Assembly: GCA_047633055.1 (NCBI GenBank)
Contig: JBLIEI010000009.1
Coordinates: 1-64,000, forward strand
Source of the DNA: CALJFL01 sp047633055
GTDB taxonomy: Bacteria; Pseudomonadota; Gammaproteobacteria; Pseudomonadales; Halieaceae
Reading direction: 5' to 3'
Length of the DNA stretch: 64,000 nt
A program made the translations under genes and the position numbers. How positions within the stretch are numbered: position 1 is the stretch's first letter; every line of letters begins with the position of its first letter. Under the pieces are notes generated by a model that saw nothing but the letters and a program-made list of their open reading frames with translations, was not told the DNA's origin and did not search any database. Positions 9,795 through 18,497 of the stretch are shown here, piece by piece.

Positions 9795-9825
9795 GCGCTA
9801 ATCCGGCCGCGGCATTGCGGGTTTA

Positions 9826-10023
9826 ATGGTGGAATCCGTCTTATCAGAGTACGTGGTGCATTGTCCCTATTGCGGTGAGTCACTCGAGGTTTTATTGGAT
9901 CCGGGTGATGTGGGGTCTAGCTACATCGAGGACTGCCAGGTGTGTTGCCAGCCCATGGTGTTTATCTTGTCGGGCGATGGCCAAGGTCAGATGGAGCTAG
10001 AGGTGCGGAGTGAAGATGAATAG
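9826..10023 (+). CDS. CPXCG motif-containing cysteine-rich protein
   Basis: A 65-residue protein with a CPYCGE knuckle at about residues 13-18 and a second DCQVCCQP cysteine pair near 36-43, the pattern of the CPXCG small zinc-ribbon family. The acidic C-terminus is typical. The function of the family is unknown. It lies between the oxygenase and a peptide ABC importer, all on the plus strand. Confidence 0.85.
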   Translation: MVESVLSEYVVHCPYCGESLEVLLDPGDVGSSYIEDCQVCCQPMVFILSGDGQGQMELEVRSEDE

Positions 10024-10067
10024 TGATAACAATCCCACGACCGCAGTAAACAAGGCGAGAGTCAGCT

Positions 10068-12224
10068 TTGTATAGCGTTGGATTGAAATCGTATTTTTTG
10101 CTTTTACTGCCGTTCCTTGCAGCCTGCGGAGAGGGCCCCTGGAATGATCCACATCCACCGCAACCCGATAATAAGGTTGTCTATCATTCGGTAATGAGCC
10201 CGGCACCCCCCAAGCATCTTGACCCGGCGATTTCCTATTCCGCCGACGAAAGCCTGTTCCACATGCAAATTTATGAGCCCCCGCTAGGCTACCATTTTCT
10301 CAAGCGACCCTACGAGCTGGTACCCCTGGGCGTTAGCGATTTTCCGGCGCTGACTTTTCTGGATGCCGTTGGACGGGAAGTGAGTGTAGACAGCGACGAG
10401 CTTGCTTTTACCCGCTACACTTTGCATGTGCGCGAGGATGCTCGCTATCAGCCGCATCCGGCCTTTGCTGCAGATGATGCCGGCACACCGGTCTATCTTT
10501 TTGATGACGCTGCCCAGACCGCCGGCTACCGCCGGATTGCCGACTTCACTGAGACTGGTTCGCGCCCGGTGACTGCGAACGATTATGTCTATGGTATCAA
10601 GCGGCTGGCGGATCCTGATCTGGGCTCACCCATGTTGGGGTTAATGTCCAAATATATCGTTGGTCTGCAGGCGTTTTCTCAAGTGTTGGGGCAGCAGCAG
10701 CGCGATGACTGGTTGAACCTTGATGATTTCGATATGCAGGGTCTTAAGGTCGTCGATGAGCGCACCTTTAGCATTACGATCAACGGTCGTTATCCCCAGT
10801 TCAAGTTTTGGTTGGCCATGCACTTTTTTGCGCCAGTCCCTATGGAAGCCGACCGCTTCTATCACAATCCCGGTTTTGCCCAACGCAATCTGACTATGGA
10901 TTGGTGGCCCATCGGCAGCGGTCCATTCATGATGGTCAAGAACGACCCTAACAGTGAGATCGTGCTCGAGCGCAATCCCAATTTCCGGGAAGAGTATTTT
11001 CCTGACGAGGGTGCGCCTGGGGATGCCGAGGCTGGTTTTTTGGCGGATGCCGGAAAGCGCTTGCCGTTTATTGATCGTGCGGTATTCCGCTTGGAGAAAG
11101 AAGTTCTGCCTTTGTGGTCCAAATTCCTCCAAGGTTATTACGATCGCTCCGGGGAAGGCCATAGTCATACCACAGGATTTTTTGATCAGGCCTTTGTGGT
11201 CGGTCCCGACGGTCTTGAAATGTCGGATGATATTTCAGATCGAGGCATCACCATGAGCCCTGATGTAAAGCCCGCGGTGTACTACTACGGCTTTAATATG
11301 CGCGATCCCGTGCTGGGTGGTTATACCGAAGAACGGCGCAAGTTGCGGCAGGCCCTGCAAATCGCGTTCGACGTTGACGAGTATTTGGCCATATTTTACA
11401 AAGGGAATGGTGTTACCGGGCATTCACTCATTCCTCCGGGAATACCAGGTCATTTGTCAGGGGAGGCTGGTATCAACCCCTATGTATACGACTGGGTAGA
11501 CGGTGCACCCCAGCGTAAATCCATCGAGTATGCCAAGCAGTTACTGGCAGAAGCGGGGTACCCCAATGGGCGGGATGCGCGTACCGGTGAGCCGCTGAAA
11601 ATATTTATCGATGTCCAGTCACAGGCTACCAGCAATACATTGATGAACTGGATGGAGCGTGGTTTTGCACCTTTGGGCGTGCAGGTTGAGTTTCGCCCCG
11701 CCGATTGGAACCGCACGCGAGAAAAACTAATCACCGGTAATACTCAAATTTACTCCTACGGTTGGCTGGCCGATTATCCAGATCCAGAGAACTTTCTGTT
11801 TCTGTTAAATGGTCCCGAAAGTCCTTTGGTGTGTGACTGCGATGGCTCCAACAATTCTAATTACGAGAGTGCAGAATACGACGCTCTTTTTACGCAGATG
11901 CGAGTGCTTCCGCTGGGGCCGGAGCGAGCTGAGCTGGTTGCACGAATGGTTGAGCTCTATCGTCGGGACGCCGTTTGGTTGTACTCATTTTTCCCCAAGG
12001 AAATTTATCTCAATAACAGCTGGGTCCACAATACCAAACGCCACGGTATTACCAAGGGGACCCTTAAATATGTGCGGTTGGAGCCGGAAGTGCGCCGTCA
12101 AAATCAGCTGGCCTGGAATCAGCCTACGATCTGGCCGTTGTATGCCGGGGGTCTGCTGCTTGCCATGGTTCTGCTACCCGGCGTTAACGCGTATCGCCGC
12201 CGACAAAACGCCACTGCTCGTTAA
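10068..12224 (+). CDS. Peptide ABC transporter substrate-binding lipoprotein
   Basis: Periplasmic solute-binding protein (SBP family 5, OppA/DppA/YejA type) of about 718 residues. The N-terminus has a lipoprotein signal peptide ending LAAC (about residues 17-20), so it should be lipid-anchored. HLDPAISYSADE and the late YGWLADYPDPENFL block are typical of oligopeptide-binding proteins. The frame opens with TTG at 10068. Unusually, it ends in a hydrophobic stretch (LLLAMVLLPGV) followed by YRRR, which looks like a C-terminal membrane anchor. It heads a four-gene importer operon. Confidence 0.87.
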   Translation: MYSVGLKSYFLLLLPFLAACGEGPWNDPHPPQPDNKVVYHSVMSPAPPKHLDPAISYSADESLFHMQIYEPPLGYHFLKRPYELVPLGVSDFPALTFLDAVGREVSVDSDELAFTRYTLHVREDARYQPHPAFAADDAGTPVYLFDDAAQTAGYRRIADFTETGSRPVTANDYVYGIKRLADPDLGSPMLGLMSKYIVGLQAFSQVLGQQQRDDWLNLDDFDMQGLKVVDERTFSITINGRYPQFKFWLAMHFFAPVPMEADRFYHNPGFAQRNLTMDWWPIGSGPFMMVKNDPNSEIVLERNPNFREEYFPDEGAPGDAEAGFLADAGKRLPFIDRAVFRLEKEVLPLWSKFLQGYYDRSGEGHSHTTGFFDQAFVVGPDGLEMSDDISDRGITMSPDVKPAVYYYGFNMRDPVLGGYTEERRKLRQALQIAFDVDEYLAIFYKGNGVTGHSLIPPGIPGHLSGEAGINPYVYDWVDGAPQRKSIEYAKQLLAEAGYPNGRDARTGEPLKIFIDVQSQATSNTLMNWMERGFAPLGVQVEFRPADWNRTREKLITGNTQIYSYGWLADYPDPENFLFLLNGPESPLVCDCDGSNNSNYESAEYDALFTQMRVLPLGPERAELVARMVELYRRDAVWLYSFFPKEIYLNNSWVHNTKRHGITKGTLKYVRLEPEVRRQNQLAWNQPTIWPLYAGGLLLAMVLLPGVNAYRRRQNATAR

Positions 12225-12233
12225 GGAGTTCCC

Positions 12234-13211
12234 ATGCTCGCCTATATAATTCGCCGCCTGCTGTACGCGATTCCAATTCTGTTGGGCGTCAATCTGCTGA
12301 CGTTTGCCTTGTTCTTTGTGGTGAACTCGCCTGATGACATGGCGGTGTCACAGCTGGGGGCGAAGTATGTAACGCCAGAAGCTATCGACGGCTGGAAACG
12401 CAAAAATGGGTACGACAAGCCGCTATTTATCAACCGCGAAGCGGCTGGCGTCGCTAGCGTGACAGAGACAATATTCTTCACCAAGTCGGTTCGTCTATTT
12501 GCCTTTGATTTCGGTCGCTCTGAAAGCGGTCGCGATATCACCAGTGACGTATCCACCCGTATGTGGCCAAGCCTGGCGGTGGCACTGCCAACCTTCATAG
12601 TGGGCATTGGCATTAATATTAGTGTCGCGCTGATGGTGGTTATGTTTCATGGCACCCGCCTCGATCGCTGGGCGGTGCTGATGTTCGTCGTATTGATGTC
12701 TATCTCTTATTTGTTTTACATCATTGGCGGTCAGTACATGGTGGCGAAAACCTGGAAGCTGGTGCCGATTTCGGGGTATCACGCCGACGGGCAGGCCTGG
12801 AAGTTCCTCATTCTGCCAGTGTTGGTGGGGGTGATTGCAGGGATCGGTACCGGTGCGCGTTGGTACCGAACATTGTTTCTAGAAGAGTCCAACCAAGACT
12901 ATGTGCGCACCGCCAGAGCGAAGGGCTGTTCCGAACTGGCGATATTGTTTCGGCATATTTTGCCCAACGCAATGATCCCCATTCTCACTGGCGTAGTCGT
13001 GGTTATTCCGGCGCTGTTTATGGGCAGTTTGTTAATCGAGTCGTTTTTCGGCATACCCGGCTTGGGCAGTTATATGCTGGATGCGATCAGGTCACAGGAT
13101 TTTGCTATCGTTCGTACTATGGTGTTTATTGGCTCTATTCTGTACATCATTGGTTTAATACTCACTGATATTTCTTACACGTGGGCCGATCCCAGAGTGC
13201 GGTTGAATTGA
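12234..13211 (+). CDS. Peptide ABC transporter permease (OppB/YejB type)
   Basis: Inner-membrane subunit of the binding-protein-dependent importer, 325 residues and about six membrane segments. It begins with the N-terminal MLAYIIRRLLYAIPILLGV typical of OppB/DppB/YejB. The cytoplasmic EAA loop that contacts the ATPase is at ARAKGCSELAILFRHILPNA (about residues 225-244). A GGAG precedes the ATG at 12234, ten bases after the binding-protein gene. Confidence 0.93.
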   Translation: MLAYIIRRLLYAIPILLGVNLLTFALFFVVNSPDDMAVSQLGAKYVTPEAIDGWKRKNGYDKPLFINREAAGVASVTETIFFTKSVRLFAFDFGRSESGRDITSDVSTRMWPSLAVALPTFIVGIGINISVALMVVMFHGTRLDRWAVLMFVVLMSISYLFYIIGGQYMVAKTWKLVPISGYHADGQAWKFLILPVLVGVIAGIGTGARWYRTLFLEESNQDYVRTARAKGCSELAILFRHILPNAMIPILTGVVVVIPALFMGSLLIESFFGIPGLGSYMLDAIRSQDFAIVRTMVFIGSILYIIGLILTDISYTWADPRVRLN

Positions 13212-13224
13212 GGACTATGCTGCA

Positions 13225-14595
13225 ATGATGATGGTCGTTTTATGGTCCGACGCCCTGGTGTTTCTGCTGGTGGTCGCATTAGTGAGTTTTTTCTATCTAC
13301 TGCGTAAAGATGTGCAAACGCGCGAGCGCTGGCGCCAGGTATTTTCCTCCAGCCTGGGCATGGTGACGTTTACGGTGATTATTGCTTACGTGACTGTAGC
13401 GCTACTGGATTCGCTGCATTTTCGCCGTGCGCTACCGCCACCAGAAGGTCTGGTCACCGAAGAAATTTTTTACGACAACAAAGTCAGCAGTGCGCTGGAT
13501 TTGGTGCTCAAAGGCATGGGGGACCGATTCGAGCGCACCTATTCCGCCCCGTTTGCGCTCAAGTCATTTGAAAAACAAACCACGAACGATGAGCACGGAG
13601 TCGAAACGCGTGATTACCCTGATCTTAAACACGCGGGCAGCCACCTGAGTGATCCCAGGCATCGGGGCGCGGACGTTTTGTCAAAGTCACTGGAGTTTCT
13701 GCTCTCTGGCATTTTGCTGGGTCTGGTTTTCGTATTGCCCCAATGGTTGTTGCTGCGGCGGAGTCAGTTCCCGTGGCATGCCTCGTGGGCCACCCAGGTT
13801 GTGATTATTTCTCTGGCTGTAATACTGGTGAGAATGAGCGAGTTCTACCATGTGTTGGGCACCGATAAAGGTGGGACAGATGTGCTTTATCAGAGCTTCA
13901 AAGGTGTGCGCACGGGCGTGTTGCTGGGCACGCTGGCAACGCTGGTGATGCTACCCATCGCTGTGACCCTGGGCGTTATGGCGGGCTACTTCAAAGGCTG
14001 GGTTGACGACCTGGTGCAGTATCTTTACACCACTCTCAGTTCAATTCCCGGTATTTTGCTGATTGCTGCATCGGTGCTACTTTTTCAGGTGTACATCGAT
14101 ATTAACCCGGACTTCTTTTCTCTTGGAATTGAGAAGGCAGATGCGCGTTTTATTGCCTTGTGCTTCATTCTGGGTATCACCAGTTGGGCTACCCTGTGCC
14201 GGCTGATTCGGGCAGAAACCCTGAAAATTAGCCAGCTTGAATATGTGCAGGCAGCCCATGCCTTTGGCGTAAGCCATCGGCGTATTTTGAGACGGCATAT
14301 TCTGCCTAATCTGGTGCACATAATCTTGATCACCTTTGTGCTTGACTTCAGTTCGCTCATTCTGGCGGAGGCGGTGTTGTCTTATATTGGCGTCGGCATA
14401 GATCCCTCAATGGGTAGTTGGGGCAATATGATTAACGGGGCCCGCGCTGAGTTGTCGCGAGAGCCCGCCATATGGTGGACACTCAGCGGCGCGTTCTTCT
14501 TTATGTTCGTGCTGGTGCTGGCTGCTAACTTATTCTCCGACCTGGTGCGCGATGCCTTCGATCCTCGAACCAGCACGCAGGAGGCCGAAGCATGA
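13225..14595 (+). CDS. Peptide ABC transporter permease (OppC/YejE type)
   Basis: Second membrane subunit of the importer, 456 residues, longer than the usual 300 or so of OppC. The additional N-terminal part has two or three extra membrane segments and a soluble stretch around residues 65-150, before the core permease domain. The EAA loop is AAHAFGVSHRRILRRHILPN (about 345-365). The first codons can be ATG at 13225 or 13228. Its stop overlaps the ATPase start by 4 bases. Confidence 0.9.
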   Translation: MMMVVLWSDALVFLLVVALVSFFYLLRKDVQTRERWRQVFSSSLGMVTFTVIIAYVTVALLDSLHFRRALPPPEGLVTEEIFYDNKVSSALDLVLKGMGDRFERTYSAPFALKSFEKQTTNDEHGVETRDYPDLKHAGSHLSDPRHRGADVLSKSLEFLLSGILLGLVFVLPQWLLLRRSQFPWHASWATQVVIISLAVILVRMSEFYHVLGTDKGGTDVLYQSFKGVRTGVLLGTLATLVMLPIAVTLGVMAGYFKGWVDDLVQYLYTTLSSIPGILLIAASVLLFQVYIDINPDFFSLGIEKADARFIALCFILGITSWATLCRLIRAETLKISQLEYVQAAHAFGVSHRRILRRHILPNLVHIILITFVLDFSSLILAEAVLSYIGVGIDPSMGSWGNMINGARAELSREPAIWWTLSGAFFFMFVLVLAANLFSDLVRDAFDPRTSTQEAEA

Positions 14596-16208
14596 GTCAT
14601 CCGTTACCGGAGAAAGGTCGGGTCAGAATGCGCATACGCGATCTTGAGGTTCGGGTCGCGGCCTCAGGCGAGGCTATTCTCAATGGTGTTTCCTTTGATC
14701 TCAAAGCAGGGCAGATTTTTGCGTTGGTGGGCGAATCTGGCAGCGGTAAGTCGGTGACCTCCATGGCAACGATGCGGTTACTTCCCGACGCACTGAAGAT
14801 CATTGCGGGTGACGTTTTTATAGACGATATCGATCTGCTCGCCCTGCCTGAGTCGAAAATGCAGGACGTGCGCGGCCGCCAGGTGGCGATGATTTTCCAG
14901 AATGCCATGACGGCTCTGAACCCTGTGCAGACGGTGGGTGACCAGGTTGCGGAGACGTTGCGCCTGCATACACCGCTGAGCGGAGCCAAATTACGTAGCA
15001 GAGTGGAAACCCTGTTTGAAGAGGTCGGCATCCCTGAACCTGCCCAGCGCCTCTCATTCTTTCCTCACCAGTTGTCCGGTGGCCAGCAACAGCGGGTGAT
15101 GATTGCCATGGCGTTGGCCTGCGAACCGGAAGTGCTGATCGCCGATGAGCCGACCACCGCGCTGGATGTGACTATTCAAGAGCAAGTGTTGGAGCTTATC
15201 CGCGAGTTGACCCGCTCCAGACAACTGGCGGTATTGCTGATTACGCATGATATGGGCGTGGTGAAACAAACTGCCGATGAAGTCGGTGTTATGTATCGCG
15301 GTGAAATTATTGAACACGCATCTGTGAATAATTTCTTTCACGCACCACAGGAGCCTTACAGCCGGCAGTTGATTGACGCGCTGCCTGACCTGAGTCAGTT
15401 CAAAGCTGTTCGGGAAAGCACGCCGCTGCTCGAGCTGAGCGATGTGAAAGTACATTTTCCTATTCGCAAGGGCATTTTTCAACGGGTGGTCGATTACACT
15501 CGCGCGGTGGATGGTGTGTCATTAAGCATCGGCCGCGGTGAAACCTATGCGCTGGTCGGTGAATCCGGTAGCGGCAAGTCCACCCTGGGGCGTGCCATTT
15601 TAAACCTCGAAACCACTGTCGGGGGTACTATAAAATTCGAGGGTGTAGCCCTGAATAATATGTCCAGGCGCGCCATGCTGCCCTATCGAAAGCGGGTGCA
15701 AGTGATTTTTCAGAATCCCTACTCGTCGATGAACCCACGCCTTACGGTAGGTGAGATCATCGCCGAAGGCATGATCAGTTTGGGTGTAATGAGCACCGCA
15801 GCCGATCGGCAGGAGCGGGTCTTGCGATTGCTAGAGCGTGTACAGATGTTGCCTGAGCATGCCAGTCGTTATCCGCACGAATTTTCCGGCGGCCAGTTGC
15901 AGCGTATTGCCATTGCCCGAGCGCTTGCAGTAGAGCCTGAGTTGATCATTTGTGATGAACCGACCAGCGCGCTGGACGTGTCCATTCGCGCCGAGGTATT
16001 GGATTTACTGCAAGTGTTACAGCGTGAGGAGGGCGTGTCGTATTTGTTTATTACGCATGATTTATCAATCGTGCCCGCCCTGGCGGACCACGTGGGTGTG
16101 ATGCAATACGGTAAGCTGGTAGAGCAAGGTAGTGCCGAGCAAATTCTGACCAATCCTCAGCATCCTTATACTAAAGCCCTGCTAGACTCGGTGCCGAGGC
16201 TGGTATAA
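14592..16208 (+). CDS. Peptide ABC transporter double ATP-binding protein (YejF type)
   Basis: Two complete ABC nucleotide-binding domains fused in 538 residues, replacing separate OppD and OppF. Domain 1: Walker A GESGSGKSVTS, signature LSGGQQQRVMI, Walker B LIADEPTTALDV. Domain 2: Walker A GESGSGKSTLG, signature FSGGQLQRIAIARA, Walker B LIICDEPTSALDVS. Each half ends with the HPYTKALLDSVP-type or EPYSRQLIDALP-type tail of peptide importers. With the preceding three genes this makes a full peptide uptake system. A short sequence without genes follows. Confidence 0.95.
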   Translation: MSHPLPEKGRVRMRIRDLEVRVAASGEAILNGVSFDLKAGQIFALVGESGSGKSVTSMATMRLLPDALKIIAGDVFIDDIDLLALPESKMQDVRGRQVAMIFQNAMTALNPVQTVGDQVAETLRLHTPLSGAKLRSRVETLFEEVGIPEPAQRLSFFPHQLSGGQQQRVMIAMALACEPEVLIADEPTTALDVTIQEQVLELIRELTRSRQLAVLLITHDMGVVKQTADEVGVMYRGEIIEHASVNNFFHAPQEPYSRQLIDALPDLSQFKAVRESTPLLELSDVKVHFPIRKGIFQRVVDYTRAVDGVSLSIGRGETYALVGESGSGKSTLGRAILNLETTVGGTIKFEGVALNNMSRRAMLPYRKRVQVIFQNPYSSMNPRLTVGEIIAEGMISLGVMSTAADRQERVLRLLERVQMLPEHASRYPHEFSGGQLQRIAIARALAVEPELIICDEPTSALDVSIRAEVLDLLQVLQREEGVSYLFITHDLSIVPALADHVGVMQYGKLVEQGSAEQILTNPQHPYTKALLDSVPRLV

Positions 16209-16278
16209 GGCGACATTGATTAAACCGGCGGCAGGCAGCGTGCCACTGCACAGCCACCGATAATCGTTTTATTGGCGT

Positions 16279-16707
16279 TTAGCTTTTGCAGGGCTCGTCG
16301 CCAGGAACTTCTTCAACGTACGTGGTCTTTTGGCCTTTAGCGCCGGCGTAGAAGACCAGTAATTCCACCGGTCCCTCTAGCACTGTGCCGCGATGCAGGC
16401 TATTCATCACCTCCGATACCACATCACCTGCTTTGAATTCAGTGGTGTCGCCGCTGCGTGTTTCTACGTGCAGGCGGCCTCTGGCCACGTAGCCAAAGGT
16501 CGGCATGGGGTGGCAGTGATAGTCCGCTTGATATCCTGGTTGCATGGTTATTCGAACAGCCGTCAATTCTGCTTCGCCGTCTGGATAATGGAACTTCTCA
16601 CCATTCCAGGCAGTACCAGATTTCAGTATTATCTGGCTGCGCGGTCCAGCGGCCTGGACTGTGCCCAACAACAAGAAGGTGCATAGGAGGAGCATTAGGT
16701 GCGTCAT
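16279..16707 (-). CDS. Secreted cupin-domain protein
   Basis: A 142-residue single-cupin protein with an N-terminal signal peptide (LMLLLCTFLLLGTVQA, cleavage after about residue 19). The cupin metal motif is seen in ADYHCHPMPTFGYVARGRLHVE (His-x-His and Glu-like positions around 60-80). Function unknown; periplasmic small-ligand binding is an inference. It is convergent with the ABC operon and its upstream end overlaps the approach to rlmA. A second exported cupin of similar size lies at 35.9 kb. Confidence 0.78.
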   Translation of the reverse strand: MTHLMLLLCTFLLLGTVQAAGPRSQIILKSGTAWNGEKFHYPDGEAELTAVRITMQPGYQADYHCHPMPTFGYVARGRLHVETRSGDTTEFKAGDVVSEVMNSLHRGTVLEGPVELLVFYAGAKGQKTTYVEEVPGDEPCKS

Positions 16708-16828
16708 TTACTTGCCTGCAATTTTTGTTACCGGGGAGGTGCTGACTTGGAATGGCCTCTTTGCACCCTATGATTGTACACCTCAGGCCGCGTTGAAGTA
16801 CCATGACGCCAATCAAAAACAACTTAGT

Positions 16829-17647
16829 GTGGTGCCCCTCTTGAACTGGATTTGCCCTCATTGCCAGCAACCGCTACTTGCTGATTTAACGCCAGGCTCT
16901 ATGGGCTGCGAAAATGGCCATCGCTTCGACCGGGCCAAAGAAGGCTATGTGAATCTGTTGCCCGCCAACAGTAAGCGCGCAGTTGAACCGGGCGACAGTA
17001 AGAAAATGATAGCGGCAAGGCGTCGAGTGCTTGATGCGGAAACCTACCAGCCGTTGGCGTCGGCTATTGGTTGTACTGTGGGGGAACTGAGTTCAGTGAA
17101 TACGGCGCTTGATCTCGGTTGTGGTGAGGGTTATTACAGTGCGGCACTCCATGTGGCTATGCCTGAGGCGAGTGTCGTGGGCGTCGATATATCCAAGGTT
17201 GCCGTTCGTCTCGCGGCCAGGCGTTGTCAGCAACTGGAGTTTGCTGTTGCCAGCGCGTTCGATGTCCCACTGGCAACGGGTGCTGTCGATTTATTGCTCA
17301 GTGTTTTTGCTCCACATGCTGATGATGAGCTAACGCGGTTGCTGCCACCGGGTGCGTATTATCTGAAGGTCACGCCTGGGCCTCGCCATTTGTGGGGGCT
17401 GCGTGAGCTGCTTTATGATCAGCCGCGCGCTCATGAGCCTAATGCAGGCCCGCCTGCGGGCTTTCGTGCACCGGTATCGGAGTTGGTTGAGTACAAAGTT
17501 GAGGTCAGGGACCAACTGCTGAAGGACCTGGTGGCGATGACGCCCTTCGCTCACAAAGGGCATCGAGATCGGCGGGCGGTGCTTGAAAATCTGCGCAGCC
17601 TGGATCTGGAGCTGTCGTTTCGATTGGATCTTTATCAGCGGCTCTAG
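16829..17647 (+). CDS. rlmA: 23S rRNA (guanine-N1)-methyltransferase RlmA family
   Basis: SAM-dependent methyltransferase predicted to methylate a guanine of 23S rRNA helix 35. The N-terminal zinc finger (CPHCQQPL, then CENGHRF) is followed by the family hallmark AKEGYVNLLPANSK and PGDSKKMI. The SAM-binding loop ALDLGCGEGYYS lies near residue 95. The open frame extends further upstream, but homologues begin a few residues before the first Cys, so I favour GTG at 16829 or 16832, giving about 272 residues. RlmA1 versus RlmA2 specificity cannot be decided. Confidence 0.85.
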   Translation: MVPLLNWICPHCQQPLLADLTPGSMGCENGHRFDRAKEGYVNLLPANSKRAVEPGDSKKMIAARRRVLDAETYQPLASAIGCTVGELSSVNTALDLGCGEGYYSAALHVAMPEASVVGVDISKVAVRLAARRCQQLEFAVASAFDVPLATGAVDLLLSVFAPHADDELTRLLPPGAYYLKVTPGPRHLWGLRELLYDQPRAHEPNAGPPAGFRAPVSELVEYKVEVRDQLLKDLVAMTPFAHKGHRDRRAVLENLRSLDLELSFRLDLYQRL

Positions 17648-17773
17648 CGATGCAATTAACGGGCGGCTGAGGATGACGGTTTGCCGTATCTGCGAGCATT
17701 AAATCGATACAAAAAAACTATCACAACAATAATAATATATGATTTTATCTATTTCCTTAATCGCCCTATTATA

Positions 17774-17801
17774 TTGGCAAGTTGAGCTTTAGGCTTATAT
17801 T
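17774..17801 (+). promoter_or_regulatory. Probable sigma-70 promoter of the peroxiredoxin gene
   Basis: TTGGCA at 17774-17779 and TATATT at 17796-17801 are separated by 16 bases, in an AT-rich stretch (17700-17825) that contrasts with its surroundings. The -10 element ends 25 bases before the ATG at 17826. Confidence 0.55.
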
Positions 17802-17825
17802 TAAATTTAAACTAGAGAGTGTGTT

Positions 17826-18398
17826 ATGACCAGTACTAACCGTGTACCCAACGTTGTTTTCAAGACCCGCGTTCGCGACGAGTCTGTAGCGGGCGACAAT
17901 CCCTACCGCTGGGAAGATAAAGCGACCCAAGACCTGTTTGGCGGCAAGAAAGTTGTTGTTTTCTCCCTCCCAGGTGCCTTCACCCCAACGTGTTCTTCTA
18001 ATCACCTGCCCCGCTATGACGAACTCTTCGAAGAGTTTCAAGCTCAGGGCGTGGACGAGATTATCTGTGTATCAGTAAACGATGCCTTCGTTATGTTCAA
18101 GTGGGGCAATGACCAGGGCAACAAAAATATCTCTCTGCTGCCAGACGGTAACGGCGAGTTCACCCGTAAAATGGGTATGCTGGTGGATAAGTCCAATATC
18201 GGCTTTGGTATGCGCTCATGGCGTTACTCCATGGTAGTCGACGACGGCAACATCGAGAAGATTTTTGCTGAAGAAGGCTTTGATGACAACTGCGAATCCG
18301 ATCCGTTTGAAGTTTCTGATGCCGACACCATGATGGCTTACTTGAAGGGCGTAGAGTCGGAAGGTGTGTCTACCCCTCGTCGTGCTTTTGTAGGCTAA
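17826..18398 (+). CDS. Peroxiredoxin (Prx5/AhpE-like, glutaredoxin-type)
   Basis: Cytoplasmic thiol peroxidase of 190 residues. The peroxidatic cysteine lies in PGAFTPTCSSNHLP at about residues 50-63, the Prx5 motif PGAFTPTCS. Further family marks are GVDEIICVSVND and FMGMLVDKS-like GMLVDKSNIGFG. A second Cys (DDNCESDPFE) near residue 157 may be resolving. No C-terminal glutaredoxin domain is present, so the reductant is external. A clear promoter precedes it and a terminator follows, so it is probably monocistronic. Confidence 0.92.
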   Translation: MTSTNRVPNVVFKTRVRDESVAGDNPYRWEDKATQDLFGGKKVVVFSLPGAFTPTCSSNHLPRYDELFEEFQAQGVDEIICVSVNDAFVMFKWGNDQGNKNISLLPDGNGEFTRKMGMLVDKSNIGFGMRSWRYSMVVDDGNIEKIFAEEGFDDNCESDPFEVSDADTMMAYLKGVESEGVSTPRRAFVG

Positions 18399-18417
18399 AC
18401 TATTTCCAGGTCTTGTA

Positions 18418-18447
18418 ACCGGGCCCCGAGAGGCGCCTGGTTTTTTT
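18418..18447 (+). terminator. Rho-independent terminator after the peroxiredoxin gene
   Basis: The stem ACCGGGCCCC / GGCGCCTGGT (one G-U pair and one mismatch) with loop GAGA is followed by seven T. It lies 20 bases after the peroxiredoxin stop. It separates that gene from the convergent dnaE2. Confidence 0.8.
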
Positions 18448-18497
18448 ATGCCTGTAATGTATTCGATCGTTGGCTTTGCAGCCTACAGCATTCAATT

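Noticed and set aside
17700..17773. OxyR-like CTAT half-sites upstream of the peroxiredoxin
   Set aside because: Spacing does not match the ATAG-N7-CTAT array; AT-rich DNA gives such tetramers by chance.
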